A stretch of DNA of 64,000 bases from Luidia sarsii (GCA_949987565.1 OX465109.1:16902092-16966091); one strand, 5' to 3'; shown: positions 51,441 to 63,150, numbered from the stretch's first letter. Numbers and translations are program-made. Notes: generated by a model not told the origin, from the letters alone.

Positions 51441-51969
51441 TAGATTAACAAATATGTTAATAGTAATTGTTCGATCAAAACACTGTGACACTCAATCTGA
51501 AAATCTTACATACATTCCATAACTTAATAAATATAGCTTTTGATATATTTTGAAAACTCTAAAATATATATCTTGTAATCATGCAGATTGTTCGTTCTCA
51601 ATCAAAATATAAATGGGCATACACCCTCAATAGATGAATTTAATTTTCCTTTAAGTATTACTGTGGGTATCACCCTTTCCATAAAATGTGTGATTTTCTT
51701 AGCCATAGTCCGTAGCCATAGCCGGAATTAAGCAGCCTTATATGGCTGCCTAAACAGGTCATGTTACATCCTATCATCTTATTATAACACAGTCCCCTGT
51801 GCACCAACTATAATGGGGCACGAAGGACAGTGTACTAGTGGTCTCCGCACTGGCCACCGGAAAGCAATGACATCACCACGTCGCTAAAGCACACCCCACG
51901 TGGTGTTTTGGTTGATTCAGAAATCTCCCAGGACCACCCAATAACCCACATCCTAATATCCACTTAAAT

Positions 51970-52377
51970 TGATCAATTAAGCAATTAAGCGATCGATCGA
52001 TCGAATGATCAACCGACCAACTGACAAACCGACCAACTGACCAACCGACCAACCGATCAACCGATCAACCGATCAACCGATCAAACGATTAACCGATCAA
52101 TTGATCAACTGATCAACCGATCAACCGATCAACCGATCCACCGATCCACCGATCAACCGATCAACCGATCAACCGATCAACCGATCAACCGATCAACCGA
52201 TCAACCGATCAACCGATCAACCGATCAACCGATCAGCCGTTCAACCGATCAACCGATCAACCGATCAACCGATCAACCGATCAACCGATCAACCGATCAA
52301 CCGATCAACCGATCAACCGATCAACCGATCAACCGATCAACCGATCAACCGATCAACCGATCAACCGTTCAACGATG
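51970..52377. repeat. (CAACCGAT)n octamer array, about 45 units
   Basis: Octamer CAACCGAT with few variants, ending 11 bp from the gene B stop codon (52,389). It would lie in the 3' untranslated part of the gene B mRNA as (ATCGGTTG)n. Confidence 0.95.
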
Positions 52378-52388
52378 TTGCAACCTGC

Positions 52389-52959
52389 TTAGTTTGGATA
52401 GAAACTGGGCGGCTGCTTCTCGTCTCTCTTCTGGTCGTACATCTGCGGGTACTTGCTCTGCCCGCTGTCCCCGTCGCCCCTGATCTGAGAGGGGGAGTCA
52501 CAGTCGTCGGCCGGGTTGGGGTTGGTCCGCGCCTTGATGCTGTCGTAGGACTCGTCCAGGCCCCGGTACGGGTACGGACTGCTGTCGTCCAGGCTCATGA
52601 ACGACATCCGGTCGGCGGCGTCCCACTTCATGCTCTCCCACATGGCCCGGTCGTAGCGGCCCCGGTAGCCCCTGGCCAGGAGGTCCTCGTCCCGGAGGAA
52701 GTGGGAGGACCTGAGGGAGGGCAGGCTCCCTCCCAGGTCGCCGAAGCCGTAGCCGTAGGCCATGCCGTACCTGCCCATCAGGCCGTAGCCCAGCTCGGCC
52801 TCCAGGTCGCTGTCCGCGGGCAGGCCGAAGCAGAGCAGCTTGTTGATGGTGTCCGTCTTCTTGTTCAGGTCGTCCAGATGTTCCGGGCACCCCAGCATCA
52901 GCTCGTGCGCCAGCCTGTTCATGGCGTCCATTTCGGTCTCGATCTTTGCGATGAAATCA
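52389..52959 (-). CDS. Gene B exon 3 (terminal)
   Basis: The acceptor is CTCTTTATTAG. Encodes DFIAKIETEMDAMNRLAHEL, LGYGLMGRYGMAYGYGFGD, the RDEDLLARG motif, MKWDAADRMSF and the tail SFYPN before the stop. Confidence 0.88.
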
Positions 52960-55900
52960 CTAATAAAGAGACAGAGACAAAATGATAACAGTGACAGATC
53001 AGTTCAAGAAGAGAGGAGTTTCTTTCGCAAGCTTTTGCTTCATCTGTCAGATTTTCTTAGTGCTATTTTTTTTTTCAATTCCCCAATCAGTTTTCGGACG
53101 ATCACAAGTGTCGCAGGCAGCAGGCAGATGGAATAAGAAGAGCTTCCTCCCACGTTCTGCCTCTCCCTGGAATTCCCTTTCCTTGTTCATGTTTCCCAGC
53201 TTCCTATATGATCTTGCCCTTTTTAAGAGGAATGCCAATTCCTATCTCTAGCCTTCCTTAGTCCTTAGCCCTGAGTGGCTTTATAGCCTTGCTTTGGGCG
53301 AATATAGATAGACGAAGAGAAGAGGACAAGCCACATTGGAGTATGAAAGTCAGACAGGAAACACCCCCAGATCCATCTGGGAATGAGATAAAATTAATCT
53401 TTGAAAAGCTAAGATAGATATTCGTGAACTTACTCTCTGCAGACGTCCTTGTTCACTTTGATCTTGAGCTTCAGGTCTTGCACCAGGACGGACCGCTCTT
53501 CGTCAAGGAGCAGGACGTTCTTGTGGATCTCCTCGGCTCTGGCCGCGTACGAGGAAACCTTCTCCTGCAGGGTGCGCTTCTTGCGATAGTTGCCCCGGTA
53601 CTTGGCGATGTACTCGGCCAGCCGGTCCTTCATGAAGGCGTTGAACTTGAGCTTGTTGGCCTGCGCCTCGAACTCCTTCCTCAGCTCCTTCTGCTTGCGG
53701 TGGAGCTTCTCCAGCATCTTCTCCTGCCAGTTGCCGGGCGGGATCTCGGGCCGGCCGCCGTCGCCGTCGAGGTCCGGCTCCGAGGGCGGAGCCGCCTCCA
53801 CGACGGCGTTGCCGTTGGGGCCGTGGATGGGCGGCATCTTGACGCCGCCCCTCTCCCTCTCCGCCCCGCTGTCCGCCGAGCCCCGGCTGCTGCCGCCCGA
53901 GCCCGAGTCGGTTTTCTTCTTGCCCCGTTGGCCGGCGGCTTTGAGCTCGGGCAGCTGCGTGACGGTGACCGTCGAGTCGTCGGCGTCTTCCGCGGTGCCC
54001 TCCGCGCCGGGATCGGAGCTCCTCTTCTCCTGGGCCTCGTCCTCTCTCTGTCCGGCGCTGCCGCCCGCGCCGGCGCCGCCTCCGACCACGGGCCTGGCCT
54101 TCTTCTGGCGCCTGTTCATTCGGATCTCCGGCTTCTGACTGGCGGCGCTCTCCTCGGCCCCGCCGCCCTCGGCCTCGTTGGTGGCCTCGTCCTGGCCGGT
54201 GTCGTCTCTGCTCTCTTTGGCCCGGTCGCCGCCGGCTTTCATGGTGCTCGGCTGGGCGTCGCCCTCCGCCGGTGCCTCCGCCTCGGACTGGTCGAGTTGG
54301 CTGAGGTCGCTCTGCGACTGGGCGGGGCTGCCCTTGGCGGTCACCCGCTCCGCCTTGGCGGGATTCCTGCGGGAATTCGGCGGCGTCGGCTTCTGGACGT
54401 TCTTCATGCGTGGCGCCTGCTGCTGCTTGGCGGCCACCTGAGGGTTGGGCGGCTTCTGGGTCTTCTTGGACGGCTTGACCGCGGCGTTCGGCTCCGGGGC
54501 GGCGGCGGCGGCGGCGGCGGGGGCCGCCTTGCCCTCGCCCGCCTTGGTGTCCCCGTCCAGCTTCTCCCGGATGACGGCGGCCTTGCTCTTCCAGGCCACG
54601 GCCATCTGCCAGGCCATGATCATCTTGCCGTGGAGGTCCACCACCATCCGCAGGACGTTCTGGTAGCGCTCCGACTCCACCTGGTTGATGCCCTCGGAGC
54701 CGTCGTCGAAGCACTCGGCGTGGATCTCGTTCTCGTCCAGCAGCTTCTCCCAGCGGCTCAGCAGCTCTTCCAGCCCCTTCATGTTGTACTGGAGCTCGCG
54801 GGCCAGCTGCACCACGTCCTTGTCGGCGTCCGGCCCCTGCTCCTCGGCCTTCTGCCCGCCGCCCTTCTTATCCTGGATGTCCACCAGCTGCTGGATGTAC
54901 GGGTCGTGGTAGTAGCGGCACAGGTACAGGTAGATGTCGGCCCTGAAGTCGTTGAGCATGTCGCGGGACCGGTCCATGAACTCCAGGTAGAGGCACGGCG
55001 TGCCCGTGCCGCAGATCTTGCGGATGTCCTCGACGCTCTTGACCACAAAGTTCTGCGGGATCAGGGAGTCGATCTGTCGGAGCATGGACTGGAAGGGACA
55101 GTTGCTCTCCAGACATTTGACGTCATTCCAAAACACGTAGCACTGCCTTTCCATGTACTGCACAGGGGTGGCAGAAAGAAGAAATACAAAACACAAAGAA
55201 ATAGATAATTTGATAATCATGTTTTATAAACAAAAGAAAAAAAAATCCATTTTTTTTCTGTAAACAAAACAAAAAACATTTTTCTGTGAAAAATAAAAAC
55301 AAATTCAGTTTTGTTCTAAGAAATGTAAACACATAAATATGTATATACCAACAAACATATTTTTTTTTACACAAAACCCATTGGGAAAGGAATGTCTAAA
55401 ATAATGTATCCATTAATTTAGATAAACGAAAAAGGACAAAAACATTTTTTCTCTATTAAATAAAACAAATATCATGGCTCCATTATCCCGGATAATTTGT
55501 TCATTAGTCCGCTTGGACTAGAAGAACACTGGTCTAATTTGCACTTGCCAAAACACCCTGAACAAATTCCCCAATTATTCCCGATTTAGATTTCAGCTTG
55601 ATTATGTATCGGTTCTTCTCAAAACCACAAAAACTTTAACATATAATAATTAGGCTTCAAAATTTAGTGGTTCTGACGTGTCGATCCTAGCAGGACCTTT
55701 CTCAAAGGCAGAGTGACAAGGACAAAACAGATACATGTACACGAAGGAAGGGGGAAGAGAGTGAATATGAATCGAATAAGAAACAAAGGACAAAAAAAGT
55801 TGGTAGTCTGAGTACACAGGGAACTCAAAAGATCGCACCTTCTAATGTTTTGCGATCATAATTATAAGAAAAAACCAACCCTGAAAAATAATGTATTTAC

Positions 55901-58900
55901 TTCACTTATTTCCCTTGTACCACTCACTCTAAAAGTCAGAAAAAAAGTTAACTCTCAGGAGAAGATAAAAGTATATTTTGTTCATTATACACGTCCATTC
56001 TGTAGAACGTCCATCTTAGCTGATAGGTCTATAAAAAATTGTGAGGTCTGGAGGAACAGTTTCAGCTAAATTTTCTTGCCTATGTTCAACAAATCTTTTC
56101 GTCAAAATAAACGGGGAAAAACTGAGTGGGAACCTGTGAACAAACTGAAAAAAGGGCAAAGATTAGACTGACTGGACCGGGACTTGAACCCGAGACCTCT
56201 GGTTTTGCGTACCGGTGCTCTTCCACCTGAGCTATCCAGCCCTGAAAAAAGCCGTTTATTTCGGGCGCCTTTTCCCACCGTGTTCCCACAACAGCATCAA
56301 GTATTTAGTTTTGGTCAAATTAAATTGGTATTCAAATTTAAATTTTGTTTGGTAACCAAAAATCTAATTTTGTTTGGTAAAAATTCAATTTGGGTTTGGT
56401 AAAAAACAAATTTTGTTTAGTAAAAATTCAAATTTGGTCTGGTAAACATTCATTTTTGTTCGATAAAAAACAAGAAATTAGTAAATAAGAAGACAGGCCA
56501 GTAGTCGAAAAATATGATGCAGAAAACAAGCAGACACATTAAAAGGTCAAAGGACAAAGGTCACAAACTCACCAACCAAACAAGTTCACACGGTTATGTG
56601 AAAATATTGTTAAACAAAACCAATCGTACAGAGTCCGTGAATGTTCTATGTTTCCTTTTTTGTTTGTCTCTGCAGTGGTAGTTTCGCCTTTGTCTTCACC
56701 CCTTGAAATGGGAAAATTATAATTTACATTTCCTCGATGTAAAGTGTGGCCGCCTGTATGAATGTCATGTTCCTTTTGCATCGCCTGCCATGCGCTGCAT
56801 GCCCCCTTGTCGTTATTGTCATTTTTCTCCCCCCACCCCCGATACTGCTCCGTGTCAGGCGACACAATGCCAACGGAGCAAGACCTTGGCTCCAAAATGA
56901 CAGCGGCGTGCGCTGGGGAGGGGGGGGGGTAACCTGCAGTGTAGTGGCGACGAGACTCTGCCACGAACAATTAAATTTTAATTTCAGGCCTGCCAGTCCT
57001 GTTGGCGCTGCACGACGCTTCCCGTTGTCCCGGCAACGCAGTCCCGAGAACCGCAATAAATTCCCAATTAGTTTTTTTTTTTTTTGGAGGGGGGGGGGCG
57101 GGAGAGGGTATAATGGCATAATAACCACGCCTCTATTCAACGCCGTGTCTATTACGGGCTGGTGGTAGATAATGGGTGGGGTGGGGCCTCCTATTAGCAT
57201 GAGATAAAAAAAGAAAAAGATGCATCTTACAATAGCCTGTTTTGTCTATTCCCCCTGCGGAGAAATCCTCAGTACCCACGCGTACACATTACGACCTAGG
57301 GATCTTGGCGGAGGCACGCTTTGATCCACCTTTTAGAAGAAAAAGATACACACAACAAATTGTTGTGAATTTGATGTAAATAGTATATATGTGTTTGCCC
57401 TATACCTGATGAGTCGTCAGCATTGTATGCCAAGTGCTATGCGTGACAGTCTGCTGACAAAAGACAGGTTGCCTGAGTTGCCTGTGTTTTTCAGCGTTAA
57501 TTTTATTAGGCAAAGCACACAGTGCTAGCTTCTGTTCGAGGAGGCCACATAATTATATTAATATCACCAGGCAATCAGGCAAAGCACAGAGCATGCACTG
57601 CTAAGTACACATCTGGTAAGGCAAACCCCCATTGCACTACAGTGTATATTCTCATCCACACAAATCACCAGACAATTCGGCCAAGCACTGACAAGTCAGG
57701 TAGTGCAAACCCTCATTTGAATGACATTCTCAACTACGCAATTTAATCACCAGGCAATTGGGCAAAGCACCGAGCACACATTGCTGACAAGTCGTGTAGG
57801 GCAAACCCTCATTTGAATGACATTCTCACCCGCGCAAAATAATCACCAGGCAATCGGGCAGAGCACTGAGCCCACACCATCAACTACACGTGGGGTAGGG
57901 CAAACCCTCATTAAATGATTTCCCCATCCATGCAAAAATCATTGTATTTTTATCAAAGTAAATTAAAACTGTAGCCAAGAGCCAATAGCCCACAATACCA
58001 TTACATCGATTTCTACCTCCCGCCATTGATCCGTGAACTTGCACCATCACTTTTGCTCTGATGTGAAAATGTAAATGTTGACACGTACCGAAACAGTCGG
58101 GCAGAGAGTAAACCTAACCCAGAATTGTGAATACTTGTGTAGGATCAGGTTGAAAAAATGAGGAAATCAACCTTCTACTATATCGGGGTATCAAATATTG
58201 ACTGATTTCCTGTTTCTCCTGTAGGTAACAGAGGGGGTAGGGAAGCATATAAATAATTTCTTGAAGTAAAAAATGGATCAGAATCCATCAAGGGAATATC
58301 AGGGAAACAAAGAGCAGCATGGTAAAGATTCCCGCAACTCGTATTTTTCTTTGTTTTTCGTCCAAAACTCCTCCCAGTGACTCAGTCTTTATATTTTAAA
58401 AGAGGAAAACTGGAATTCCTATTGAGGAAGGATACTTGAAGAGTCGTAATTCCTATTGAGATAGGATACTGGAAGAGTTATCATTCATTGAGGAAGGATA
58501 CTGGAAGAGTCGTTATTCCTGTTGAGGATGGATACTGGAAGAGTTATAATTCCTATTGAGGAAGGATACTGGAAGAGTTCTAATTCATATTGAGGAAATA
58601 TACTGGAAGAGTCGTTATTCCTGTTGAGGATGGATACTGGAAGAGTTATAATTCCTATTGAGGAAGGATACAGGAAGAGTCGTTATTCCTGTTGAGGAAG
58701 GATACTGGAAGAGTTCTAATTCATATTGAGGAAATAATACTGGAAGAGTCGTTATTCCTGTTGAGGAAGGATACTGGAAGAGTTCTAATTCATATTGAGG
58801 AAATATACTGGAAGAGTCGTTATTCCTGTTGAGGAAGGATACTGGAAGAGTTATCATTCACATTGAGGAAGGATACTGGAAGAGTCGTTATTCCTGTTGA

Positions 58901-61719
58901 GGAAGGATACTGGAAGAGTTCTAATATCTATTGAGGAAGGATACTTGAAGAGTTCTAATTCCTATTGAGGAAGGATACTGGAAGAGTCGTTATTCCTGTT
59001 GAGGAAGGATACTGGAAGAGTTCTAATTCCTATTGAGGAAGGATACTGGAAGAGTTCTAATTCACATTGAGGAAGGATACTGGAAGAGTCGTTATTCCTG
59101 TTGAGGAAGGATACTGGATGAGTTCTAATCTAAAGTTATCATTCCCATTGAAAAAGGAAAATGGAAGTTATAATTCCTATTGAAAAAGGAAACATGAAAA
59201 GACATTATTCCTGATGAGGAAAGATACTGGAAAAGTCGTAATTCCTATTGAAAAAGGAAACAGGAAAAGACATAATTCCTGATGAGGAAAGATACTGGAA
59301 AAGTCGTAATTCCTATTGAGAAAGGATAATTGGAAGAGTTTGAATTCCTTTTGAGAAAGGGTACTGAAATAGTTATAATACCCATTGAAAAAGGAAACTG
59401 GAATAGTTCCATATCCTATTGAGAAAAGATACTGGAAGAGTTGTAATTCCTTAATATTTATTAACTGGAAGAGTTATACTTTTTGCCGAGTAAAGAAACT
59501 GGAAGAGTTCTAATTCGAGTAAAAACCTATGGGTCTTTTCAGAACCACACTCACTCATAAAAGAGATTGTCGTACATGGTGTCACCGCAAACCTATAGTA
59601 TACTCTTCATACTCTCTAGTTCTAATTCCTATCCAGGAAGTGAACTGTTCAGCAATTCTGTTGTACTTGTCTATCTTGTCTATCTATAATATACCGGATA
59701 ATTATATTTCTTGTAATGTGTGGGCATCACTGTTGCTTCGAAGCACACAGCACAGGAGTGCAATCTGTAGCACTCGTTCGTCGGTAACGATAATTAGGAT
59801 GGGCGGGATCGACTGAACGCGCAGTGTAATTCTTCTCCAGCAGTCATTTGCATGAAGACATGACGCCCAATAGTATAGGCACAAAGGCGGGCGTTATAAT
59901 GGCCTGGCCTAGGGCAAATACTTAACGCGGGCACTCATCTGGAACAATTTGTGTTCATAATTATTATGATGATAATTCCAACACAATGGGCAGAGCCAGT
60001 TGTAGTTTTTAAGCCCCAATTAAAAACTTAGGGATGGTGAGAGAGGGAACGAGAGACTGGTTTACTGAGTCTTAATCGGCCGAATTCAGAAGAAGCACTA
60101 TAGGAGAACGAAGACCTCCGCCAATCACCATTTACGACAATTTCAAAGGGATCCAGAATCCAGGATTTGATTCGGATCTCCATCCCCAAAAAACAGTCGC
60201 CTCGAGCCAATAGGATTACCGACATGCGGTACAAATTTCAGAACGATATACTCACAGCTTTTTGAATTATTTGGCTAACAGACAGACAGATAAGCATACA
60301 AGCGAACGCAGGCAAAGGCATAGCCTCCTTGAGTTAACGAGTGAACAAGACATGGAGCAGGTTGGCGGGAAATATAGGCCTATATCATAATAATAATGAA
60401 AACAACTAAACATTACTTTAAGCATTCAGAGTTTCCCGGGATCGAGCTAAAAAAAAAAAGTACATCGGGCAAAGTGCATTTGCCCATCAGTTTGTCTGTT
60501 TTGATGGAAACTGTTGGTATATAGTTTGTACTTTTAGTTTGTCGGACACAATCCATCCTTGCTTTTTAGTAACCAACAATGTTAACAGTTGATTTTATGA
60601 CCGACGCTGTTCAAATGTTGAATATACATATTGCCCAGTAAAAGTGCACGCATTTGCATACACCGTACAATGTATATTACAAACGCTAAAAGCCTTTATA
60701 CTTTTCATCGTCTTTTTTGTGATTAGGTGATACTTATTGTCAATTGATTACCACACCCAAACTCTAAATGTGTATCCAAGGTCATTCAGCATTTAGTATA
60801 ATTTATGCTTGTGATATGACAGTGGCAGATACACAGTCAATCTCCAAATAGTCATCCGAGAAAATGAGATTTTATTACTGTTGGTGATATACAAAAATGT
60901 TGCAAACTGCTTACTGACTAAAATTACCAAAATGTAAATCTTAAAATTTAGTGGGCCTGACGTTTCGATCCTAGCAGAACCTTTCTCAAAGGTCTGTTGT
61001 TCAAGCTAAGAATTTTACCGCCGAATAAAAATCCTACTAGATTTTCTTTACATTTGCTATGACAATCGAATAGCCAATCTGGACTCAAATTGACATTCTT
61101 ACAGTAATGAAACAGGATTTCCTTACCATCTATACAGCTTGCAGTTTATTGCTTGCTATAAGCGGCACGTCACTTTATTGATTTCAGAATTATCAGAATG
61201 TAGAATTTGAAGGCCAAAAAATAATTCAATTTTTTCTAGTCCCTAATTTCATTTTTAAATGATACCGGCTTCTTGTTTACAGAGTTGAAGGGTTTTCACC
61301 CTCATTTTGGTTGATGTTTCATCTGTAAAAGTGATGAAGTAATTGCTTTTATGAAAACAATGGGTTTATATGGGTGTCTTTCAAAATACTCCCTCTTCTG
61401 GAAATATTTCCCGACATTAGCCTACAGTAATATGCAAACAAATTTCAAATTGCTTACTAACTAAAATGGCCCAAATGCAGATGTCAAAAATTAAGAGGGC
61501 CTTGCATTTTGATCCTAGCAGGACCTTTCTCGAAGGAAGAATTTCTGCCTTCGAGAAAGGTTCTGCTAGGATGGAAACGTCAGGCCCTGCTAATGTTTGA
61601 ATCAAGAATTGCTTTGCCCCGGCGCGCACCCCAATCCATCAAAACTCAAACAATCAATGAGCAATGAAGAGAAGTGTAAAGAAAAGACTTACGAAGTGGG
61701 TTTCCCCGTAGATGTCCAT
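52389..61719 (-). CDS. Gene B: unrecognised coiled-coil protein (three exons, 773 aa), paralogue of gene A
   Basis: Not a family I can name. Exons: 61719-61693, 55157-53434 and 52959-52389. The phases are 0 and 2, 2322 nt with the stop. Exon 1 encodes MDIYGETHF with donor GTAAGT. Residues about 10-210 form a helical, cysteine-containing N-domain (CYVFWNDVKCLES, MLRQIDSLIPQN, FRADIYLYLCRYYHD, RWEKLLDENE, MAWQMAVAWKSKAAVI). Residues about 211-484 are Ala/Pro/Glu/Lys-rich and disordered. Residues about 485-584 are a coiled coil (NWQEKMLEKLHRKQKELRKE to VQDLKLKIKVN). Exon 3 carries a Gly/Tyr-rich stretch and LRDEDLLARGYRGRYDR (residues 672-688). The frame before exon 2 can be read as a hydrophobic leader (MIIKLSISLCFVFLLSATPV). 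That stretch is a polypyrimidine tract ending in CAG and is almost surely intron, so no signal peptide is claimed. Splice phases, domain order and motifs match gene A throughout. Confidence 0.8.
53110..53305 (+). mobile_element. LINE 3' end in gene B intron 2
   Basis: The plus strand encodes NKKSFLPRSASPWNSLS, the SF.PR....WNSLP end of a LINE reverse transcriptase. It is followed by a stop and the CCTTCCTTAGTCCTTAGCCC tail shared with 11.1 and 28.5 kb. Confidence 0.75.
53434..55157 (-). CDS. Gene B exon 2
   Basis: The acceptor is CTGCCACCCCTGTGCAG and the donor is GTAAGT. High GC, with strong codon bias for G/C in third positions. Antisense frames of nearly equal length on the plus strand are a side effect of that bias. 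Confidence 0.88.
55650..55800. mobile_element. Foldback family, half copy
   Basis: GACGTGTCGATCCTAGCAGG, CCTTTCTCAAAGGCAGAGTG and CAGATACATGTACACGAAGG, the reverse of the 51.4 kb fragment. Confidence 0.75.
56090..56260 (-). mobile_element. SINE family 1, best-preserved tRNA head
   Basis: The minus strand at 56,170-56,243 has GGGCTGGATAGCTCAGGTGG (A box) and CGGGTTCAAGTCCCGGTCCA (B box). The loop is ACGCAAA where a tRNA would have T at position 33. The acceptor ends do not pair. A SINE tail follows, so it is not called as a tRNA gene. Confidence 0.8.
57530..57930. repeat. About 90-bp tandem array from the SINE family 2 tail
   Basis: Four to five units of CAGGCAATCGGGCAAAGCAC, TGACAAGTCGTGTAGGGCAA and ACCCTCATTTGAATGACATT. 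The same sequence forms the tail of SINE family 2 at 33.6, 39.4 and 43.9 kb. Confidence 0.85.
58385..59510. repeat. About 33-bp minisatellite, about 30 copies
   Basis: Units of ATTCCTATTGAGGAAGGATA plus CTGGAAGAGTT, diverging to the right (GAAAAAGGAAAC variants after 59,150). It lies in gene B intron 1. Confidence 0.93.
59820..60880. other. Gene B intron 1, nothing recognised
   Basis: AT-rich sequence with no repeat or credible exon. Confidence 0.45.
60885..61010. mobile_element. Foldback family, half copy
   Basis: AATGTTGCAAACTGCTTACT then GGGCCTGACGTTTCGATCCT and ACCTTTCTCAAAGG. Confidence 0.8.
61435..61605. mobile_element. Foldback family copy, about 90 bp from gene B exon 1
   Basis: TTGATCCTAGCAGGACCTTT faces AAAGGTTCTGCTAGGATGGA across a TTCTGCCTTCGAGAA stem. 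It sits just inside intron 1. Confidence 0.8.
61693..61719 (-). CDS. Gene B exon 1 (27 nt)
   Basis: AAGATGGAC start context, nine codons, then a consensus GTAAGT in phase 0, as exon 2 requires. An RFX X-box lies 189 bp upstream. Open frames on the plus strand across this site are antisense. Confidence 0.65.
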
Positions 61720-61907
61720 CTTGATACCGGAAGGTTCGTGTTCTTGCCGCGTGAAAGGACGCACCAATGTGTATTGCCGTATTATAGTTTGACGATGTGC
61801 AACACGCCTCGGCTACAATTCAACTTGTTGGTCACTGAGCAAAGAGACGGCGAGAATGTGACGGTGTACCGTCAGCGCTCTGTCCCCGTGGCTCCTCGGC
61901 TCTTTCA

Positions 61908-61921
61908 GTTGCCATGGTAAC
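61908..61921. promoter_or_regulatory. RFX X-box upstream of gene B
   Basis: GTTGCCATGGTAAC, a full match to the RFX X-box consensus, 189 bp upstream of the gene B start codon. RFX factors commonly control ciliary genes, so this is a hint, not proof, of a cilium- or sperm-linked role. Confidence 0.55.
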
Positions 61922-62039
61922 CACCCGGCTGGTAAACAAACCGATCCGTGCGGTTGCCAACGTACCGAGCGGACACGACCGCCTCCGCGCTTTATTGGCG
62001 CCACCCGCCTGGACAATCTCAATCGATGAGGGCGCTCAT

Positions 62040-63150
62040 CAATTTCTCATAGGGGTGCAGCACACAAAATCCATCCAAGATGGCTCTGCCGAGCTGATTA
62101 TCATAAAGTGTGTACCCACAACTTTTTTAATAAGGGGTCTTTGGAGGCTAATTAACTGATACATTGTTGAACAAGTGACACTTAATACAACCTGGGGGTC
62201 AAATGTTCAATTTGGTATGTCATATGGACCATATCTGGCTTTAAAATGTGACCCTATTTGGTTGTGGAAGTGGAGGGTCCATCCCAAAATCCTTGCAGAA
62301 ATTCGGCTTGGACGGCAACACATTTTGGGGGTGTTTTTTCTGGGGGTAATTAGCAAAAAATCTAATCGGCTAAGGGCACTAACATTGAAAAGAATCTGAG
62401 AGATGAAGGTCTAAACTATAATTTTCAGTAAAGCTACAAGAACTGAGAGACTTTTGTGTGTGGGATAATTGGCTTTGAAAGTGGGTGCTTTTGTACAGTG
62501 TTCAATGGGAGCTCGATTTAGTGTTCTGCACCCATAGAAGACCATGGAGTGGATTATTCACCAGCTGCGCGCTGTTTGCTTCCTCGGCGTATCGATTACC
62601 ACGGGAATCTTTTATTCATCACTTCCCCATTCTTTGCATCGGAGAATGTATCCGACCAAACGAGAACTATATTACCCAATGAATTCATTTTGTTCTAAAT
62701 TCATTTTTTTTAAAGAAAGGTCATTCCAGGATCGAAACGTCTGCCCCTCAGTCTATATTACTATAATTTAAACATTTAATTTATTAGGCAGGCAGTTTTG
62801 TATTGTATTTACATCATAACTATTTTCAATTTATGATATATCAAAACATTAGTTTTATTGGCATCTTTTTCAAATGCAATGCAAACGTATGGGTACTCTC
62901 AGCCAATTCTAAATAACTCTCTGTTTTATCAACAATTGTTTAGAATCACATAGACTGTCTGTTTTGTTGAATTCAAGACTTACATTTTTGAAAAAGAAAG
63001 GGTTCTGATAAACTTCTGTAATTAAAAGTCAGTGAATCAAGCTTGTGTTTCTTTCAACGTTGTGTGACTTGACTACCTGCCATTCAAAATAATAATGTTA
63101 TTTTCTCATTAATGCTCATCGTATAGAAGGAAATGCAAATAGGGCCTACA
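62040..63150. other. Upstream of gene B, nothing recognised
   Basis: AT-rich. Contains a lone foldback tip, AGGATCGAAACGTCTGCCCC, near 62,730. No exon was seen. Confidence 0.4.

Noticed and set aside
53424..55208. 594-residue leucine-rich frame on the plus strand
   Set aside because: It is antisense to GC-rich gene B exon 2. It has no family features, and the minus strand has splice sites and a paralogue.
55158..55220. Apparent signal peptide (MIIKLSISLCFVFLLSATPV) at the start of gene B's long frame
   Set aside because: The underlying DNA is a polypyrimidine tract ending in GTGCAG, a strong acceptor. The phase-0 exon MDIYGETHF supplies the start, and gene A has no such leader.
56170..56243. 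Functional tRNA gene
   Set aside because: A and B boxes are good, but the acceptor halves do not pair, the base before the anticodon is not T, and a SINE tail follows. The same unit recurs across the window.
61597..61920. 107-residue plus-strand frame
   Set aside because: It is antisense to gene B exon 1 and its promoter; the minus strand has the better start and donor.
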